Shown here piece by piece: positions 61,421 to 64,000 of a stretch of DNA of 64,000 bases. Positions within the stretch are counted from its first letter, which is position 1. Each line of letters begins with the position of its first letter. The notes under the pieces are model-generated. The model saw only the letters and a list, made by a program, of their open reading frames with translations. It made no database searches and was not told the origin of the DNA. The stretch lies in assembly GCA_036874045.1 (NCBI GenBank), contig CM072336.1:2314001-2378000 (forward strand). Direction: 5' to 3'. The translations under genes were made by a program, and so were the position numbers. This DNA is from Cymodocea nodosa (Eukaryota > Streptophyta > Magnoliopsida > Alismatales > Cymodoceaceae).

Positions 61421-64000
61421 TTTCTAGCTTGCTCTTCTAGTTTGCTATAGTAGTAGCAGCAGCAGCAGCAGCAGCAGTAGTAGTTAGTAGTAACGGCTCG
61501 ACTGTAGAAATGATGGTAGTGGTAGCGATACTACTACCTCTAGAGTAGTAGCTGCTATAGAGTGATGCTGCCAGCTTCCTCTTCTTCTTGCTGTGTTCCT
61601 GTGCTGAACTGGGTGTAGGTATTAAGTCGAGAGAGAGAGAGAGACAAGAGTTCGTGAGAAGGATGACCAAGATGGACATGGGATGATCATTTAAGTAGTA
61701 GCTGTAGTAGTAGTAGTGTGTGGGTGTGACTGAGTAGATCGAGAGGGCAGAGGAGAGGAGTCACATGCTTCCAAGGGGTATGCCATCCTGTTGTGTCCGG
61801 AAGACCGAAAGAAAGAAATCAATTGATAATAACCCACATCTCGATGATCGAGAATATCGCTGTATCCTGGAAGGGAAAGGGAGAGAGAGAGAGAGCGCAA
61901 CTGATCAGCAAGAGCGAGATTGGCTGCGGGATTGGTTAATCAAATTAATTAAAGAAAGAAATGAATTGCTCGCATCTCCATCCCTACAAGCACGGCCGTG
62001 CTGTCCATTTCCTCACGGTTCGCGGTCACCTCACCCCCTCTGTATCGGCCCTTGAGTGGTATGACGCACCGAGAGGGAGAGGCGTACACATCTCCGTAAT
62101 ACGTGTTTCTTCCCGGGCTAAGCAACCCAACCCACCGCGGCGCCAAGCAACTTATGGTACTCTTCTAAACGTCTTGCGCATTTCCACCTTTGACAATGCT
62201 GTGAACGTTTTGTGTGTGTGTGTGTGTTTTTTTTGGCATTTTCTGAATCCATTTGCGTAAACTATTTTATTTCAAAATTAACCGATAGTACGTAAACAAC
62301 TTTATTATACATTAATGTAAAATTTCACCCTTCCACTCGTCGATCTCATTGATGCGAGACTTTCCAGGATTTGAATAACAAAGAAGACTGATTACATACA
62401 TTGTTGCATGTAGTTTTCGGTGTCCAGATCTCTCACCGCCCACGCCAATACGACGCACATGTATGTTCCACTTCCACCTCTCTCTCATGTAGAGCATTGC
62501 ACGTGCAGTACAAACGATTGGAATTTTACGGTAGCGTCGTGAATTAAAGGTTCTGAACGAAATTTAATTTGTGTTTTCTTTTCGAGAAATATTTTAAAAA
62601 TACGAGGATTCTTCTCGATCACCACAGTTTGATCAGGAATATGAAAGTCACATGACTGTCACCTTTTTTAAATCAAACAATTACATTGGCCCGCCTATTC
62701 ATTCGATCCACTTGCACCGTGATTAGTTTTAATCAAATCAATAGTCATGACTTGTAATCGAAACTAATTTCATGAAAGCTGTGCTCTCCAACTAACTATC
62801 ATTTGTAACATTCTAAACGTAATTATTACTTTCGCGTCCTCGAGTTAAAATAAAACGAAAAGATTAACTCCCATATATTGGAAAGGGCGTTCTACTCCAA
62901 GAACTTGAACAGTTTTGTCGTTTCTGAGTGCAAGTCTTGATGAATAATCAAAAGGTCCGCTTAATCAAAGTGTGATGTGAAAAGATCGTGAGCACCCATA
63001 CTTGGAGAATTGGTTGTGAATTCCCAGAAAATTGAATTTTGATACCTAGCTATGTAAGTAGTAGCTAGGTAGGTGGACTTCACCAAAACGGTGTGGATAA
63101 AATAAAGTTTCGATATGGACACAAATTAAAGGCAAGAACTGTTACAACGTGGATATCGAATTTAAGCACAATTGGTTTCTCATTATATATTTGTATAAAA
63201 TCTTATTCTATTTTTTTGATATACAATTATGTCGAAATTTGAGACTGTGTCGGCATCCTTTATTTCATTTATTGGACACCAAGATTGAGAGTAGAATCGA
63301 AGTTGTTAAAACCACTAGGGATATTAGTTGCTTGTTGGTCCCAAATAAAGTGCGCGGAGATAGATAGATTTTCTAACCAAGGGCAAGTTAATCCTGAAAT
63401 ATTTCAAAATATGGAAGAGATATTCTCAAAAGTTATTTCTATTTAACTAAATAATATACAAGAAAGGAAGAACGAAAGAAAACCGGTTAAGTAGTTCTGG
63501 GCACATCGAAATTCAGCTCTTTTGAAAGACGAAAGATAGGACTAAGGAAATCATCCATCAATAAAAGTCCTTTACTGAACTAAGATAGAACGGCTACCAA
63601 GTAATTACATCCAACTGTTCCAGGGAATGAACTTATTGCATTGTTTATTTTATAAAATAGACATGCTTCCACTGATAATTTCAAGCAGGAAGAGCATGCT
63701 GATTGGCTGCGAATTAGAGAGGCAAAGCATGATTGGTACCATATACAGTGATCTAGACTTTCGGAGAACGATGTACATCATTTGCTGAGATCATGAGGTG
63801 ATTTTAATTGATTTTTCACCAGGATCGAGGCGGATATACATATAATCAAAATAGTACAAGAAACTACGGCTTATTTCTCTATGTCTTCAATATGCTTGAT
63901 TGTCTCCGACGCAATTAATACTACGAGGGAGGGAGGGAGGGGAATCTCAGTTCAAATTTAATTGACGATATATAAAAAAGTTAATCATACGCATAATTTA
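61421..64000. other. Upstream region of the PRE-type gene and window end
   Basis: The first 350 bp upstream of the start (minus-strand leader and promoter) contain a (CTG)n tract (61455-61477) and a (CT)n tract (61630-61645). Another (GA)n tract lies at 61881-61897 and a (GT)n tract at 62211-62227. Beyond 62.3 kb the DNA is AT-rich with no supported gene. Confidence 0.5.
61455..61477 (-). repeat. (CTG)n run in the leader of the PRE-type gene
   Basis: About seven CTG units on the transcribed strand, 35-57 bp before the start codon, inside a wider CTA/CTG-rich block (61447-61490). Confidence 0.9.

Overview
This is a window of plant nuclear DNA. It holds spliced genes with GT-AG introns, an intron-containing tRNA-Tyr gene, AT-rich intergenic DNA and decayed retrotransposons. 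Several genes are GC-rich at the 5' end and fall in GC downstream (clearest in the ABC-F, C4-hydroxylase and HD-Zip genes). That gradient is typical of monocots, so I read it as a flowering plant, probably a monocot. Species cannot be fixed from the sequence alone.

Layout. 1-4007: AT-rich DNA without a supported gene. 4008-4101: tRNA-Tyr(GUA) with a 21-nt intron. About 4360-5600: a broken Ty1/copia fossil. 5825-10301 (minus): a nine-exon plastid-type PP2C phosphatase. 13543-18279 (plus): a nine-exon ABC-F ATPase of the GCN5/ABCF5 type, followed by a LINE fragment. 22003-25090 (plus): a two-exon sphingoid-base C4-hydroxylase whose 2.3-kb intron carries LINE debris. 28103-35392 (minus, plus an upstream non-coding exon): a long conserved plant gene resembling the TRAPPII-associated protein TRIPP. 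36.2-47.4 kb: gene-poor, with GC islands, simple repeats and a possible LINE scrap. 47420-50047 (plus): a six-exon APK2/PBL-type receptor-like cytoplasmic kinase. 53719-55217 (minus): an HD-Zip class I transcription factor. 61016-61420 (minus): a two-exon PRE/ILI-type atypical HLH protein. The rest, to 64 kb, shows no gene.

The exon models were built by hand from reading frame, splice sites and family similarity. In all seven protein genes the summed coding length is a multiple of three. The genes are not one pathway. They are ordinary housekeeping and signalling genes: plastid translation or stress (ABC-F), phosphatase signalling, sphingolipid synthesis, Golgi/TGN trafficking, immune or growth kinase signalling, and two growth-related transcription regulators.

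I found no wholly new system. The observations most worth a second look are: (i) the first intron of the PP2C gene contains an in-frame start that would replace a plastid transit peptide by a secretory-type signal sequence; (ii) an apparent GC-AG intron in the TRIPP-like gene; (iii) a tandem duplication in the ABC-F gene that copied the end of an exon, with its ABC signature motif, into the following intron; (iv) related RTE-type LINE remnants, all in host-gene sense, at three loci; (v) several uncatalogued tandem and palindromic repeats.
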